A DNA stretch of 57,438 nucleotides. Source: Gordoniibacillus chartarius. Its GTDB lineage: Bacteria > Bacillota > Bacilli > Paenibacillales > NBRC-103111. Positions 57,354-57,438 of the stretch are shown in pieces. The stretch's first letter is position 1. Each line of letters opens with the position of its first letter. The notes below the pieces were generated by a model, which did no database searches, had not been told where the DNA came from, and was given only the letters and a program-made list of their open reading frames with translations. The translations under genes and the position numbers were made by a program. Where the stretch lies: assembly GCF_042432825.1 (NCBI RefSeq), contig NZ_JBHLWN010000122.1:1-57438 (forward strand), given 5' to 3'.

Positions 57354-57438
57354 GGGGGAGAAGGACATGGACCGTGCTGTCAGTGTCAAGCTAGCGTGGG
57401 CAGTCATTTAAGATGCCTGGAACGCGAACCCCGAAGGA
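57354..57438 (+). other. Right-end segment with no supportable gene
   Basis: GGGGGAGAAGGAC precedes an ATG at 57367, but that frame stops after 14 codons (57409-57411). It may be a short leader, a broken gene or a sequence error. The window ends before it can be judged. Confidence 0.3.

Noticed and set aside
1..57438. tRNA, rRNA, CRISPR, riboswitch, transposase or phage genes
   Set aside because: None could be recognised by reading both strands. A tRNA or Rfam scan would be decisive.

Overview
The window reads as chromosomal DNA of a spore-forming, low-to-mid GC Bacillota, most likely Paenibacillus or a close relative. This rests on the SLH-anchored surface protein, the helicase-like HelD, tandem DUF2935 proteins next to a collagen-repeat protein, the membrane-bound AraC regulator beside a lipoprotein solute-binding protein, and strong AGGAGG ribosome-binding sites with frequent GTG and TTG starts. 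The genus is an inference from gene content. No rRNA, tRNA, CRISPR array, transposase or phage gene was seen.

Layout. (1) 1-9004 is an AT-richer defence island on the + strand. It holds a complete EcoRII-like restriction-modification set (HTH-fused cytosine methyltransferase, Vsr nicking endonuclease, 404-aa type IIE nuclease), an AAA ATPase-subtilase pair, and a DUF262-AlbA_2 fusion. (2) 9371-24500 is a mosaic of small regulators (WYL, three MarR/TetR-type units, CGNR), oxidoreductases, a diguanylate cyclase and a MATE exporter. Among them lie at least five decayed genes: an old-yellow-enzyme, a LysR, a PAS histidine kinase, a SRPBCC protein and a metallo-beta-lactamase-fold protein. Several keep one or both ends and have lost the middle. 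A small cruciform repeat occurs in four gaps between 7.0 and 15.9 kb. (3) 24.5-38.2 kb holds a flavin split-barrel protein, a DsrE protein, the DUF2935 pair divergent from a collagen/beta-helix protein, a three-gene membrane cluster, a large secreted lamin-tail protein, a macrolide-type glycosyltransferase and HelD. (4) 38.2-45.1 kb holds a solute-binding lipoprotein with its AraC regulator but no permeases, and a PAP2 phosphatase-autotransporter repeat-SLH protein. (5) 45.1-49.9 kb holds two divergent regulator/target pairs (MocR with an EamA exporter; SDR with LysR) and a small orphan ORF. (6) 49.9-54.9 kb is one MarR-controlled efflux operon: MarR, alpha/beta hydrolase, EmrA-like adaptor, 14-TM DHA2 pump, WrbA-like quinone reductase, and two small proteins sharing an unrecognised motif. 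(7) The right end holds two overlapping genes, a short split-barrel protein and a split-barrel/GAF/LuxR fusion, then a DUF2269 membrane protein.

The strongest leads are: the AAA-subtilase pair and DUF262-AlbA_2 gene beside the EcoRII system; the SD[DE]EYR[KR]ALR motif family at the end of the efflux operon; the PAP2-autotransporter repeat-SLH architecture; the split-barrel/GAF/LuxR fusion; and the MarR promoter whose operator fills the -35/-10 spacer and whose transcript is predicted to be leaderless.
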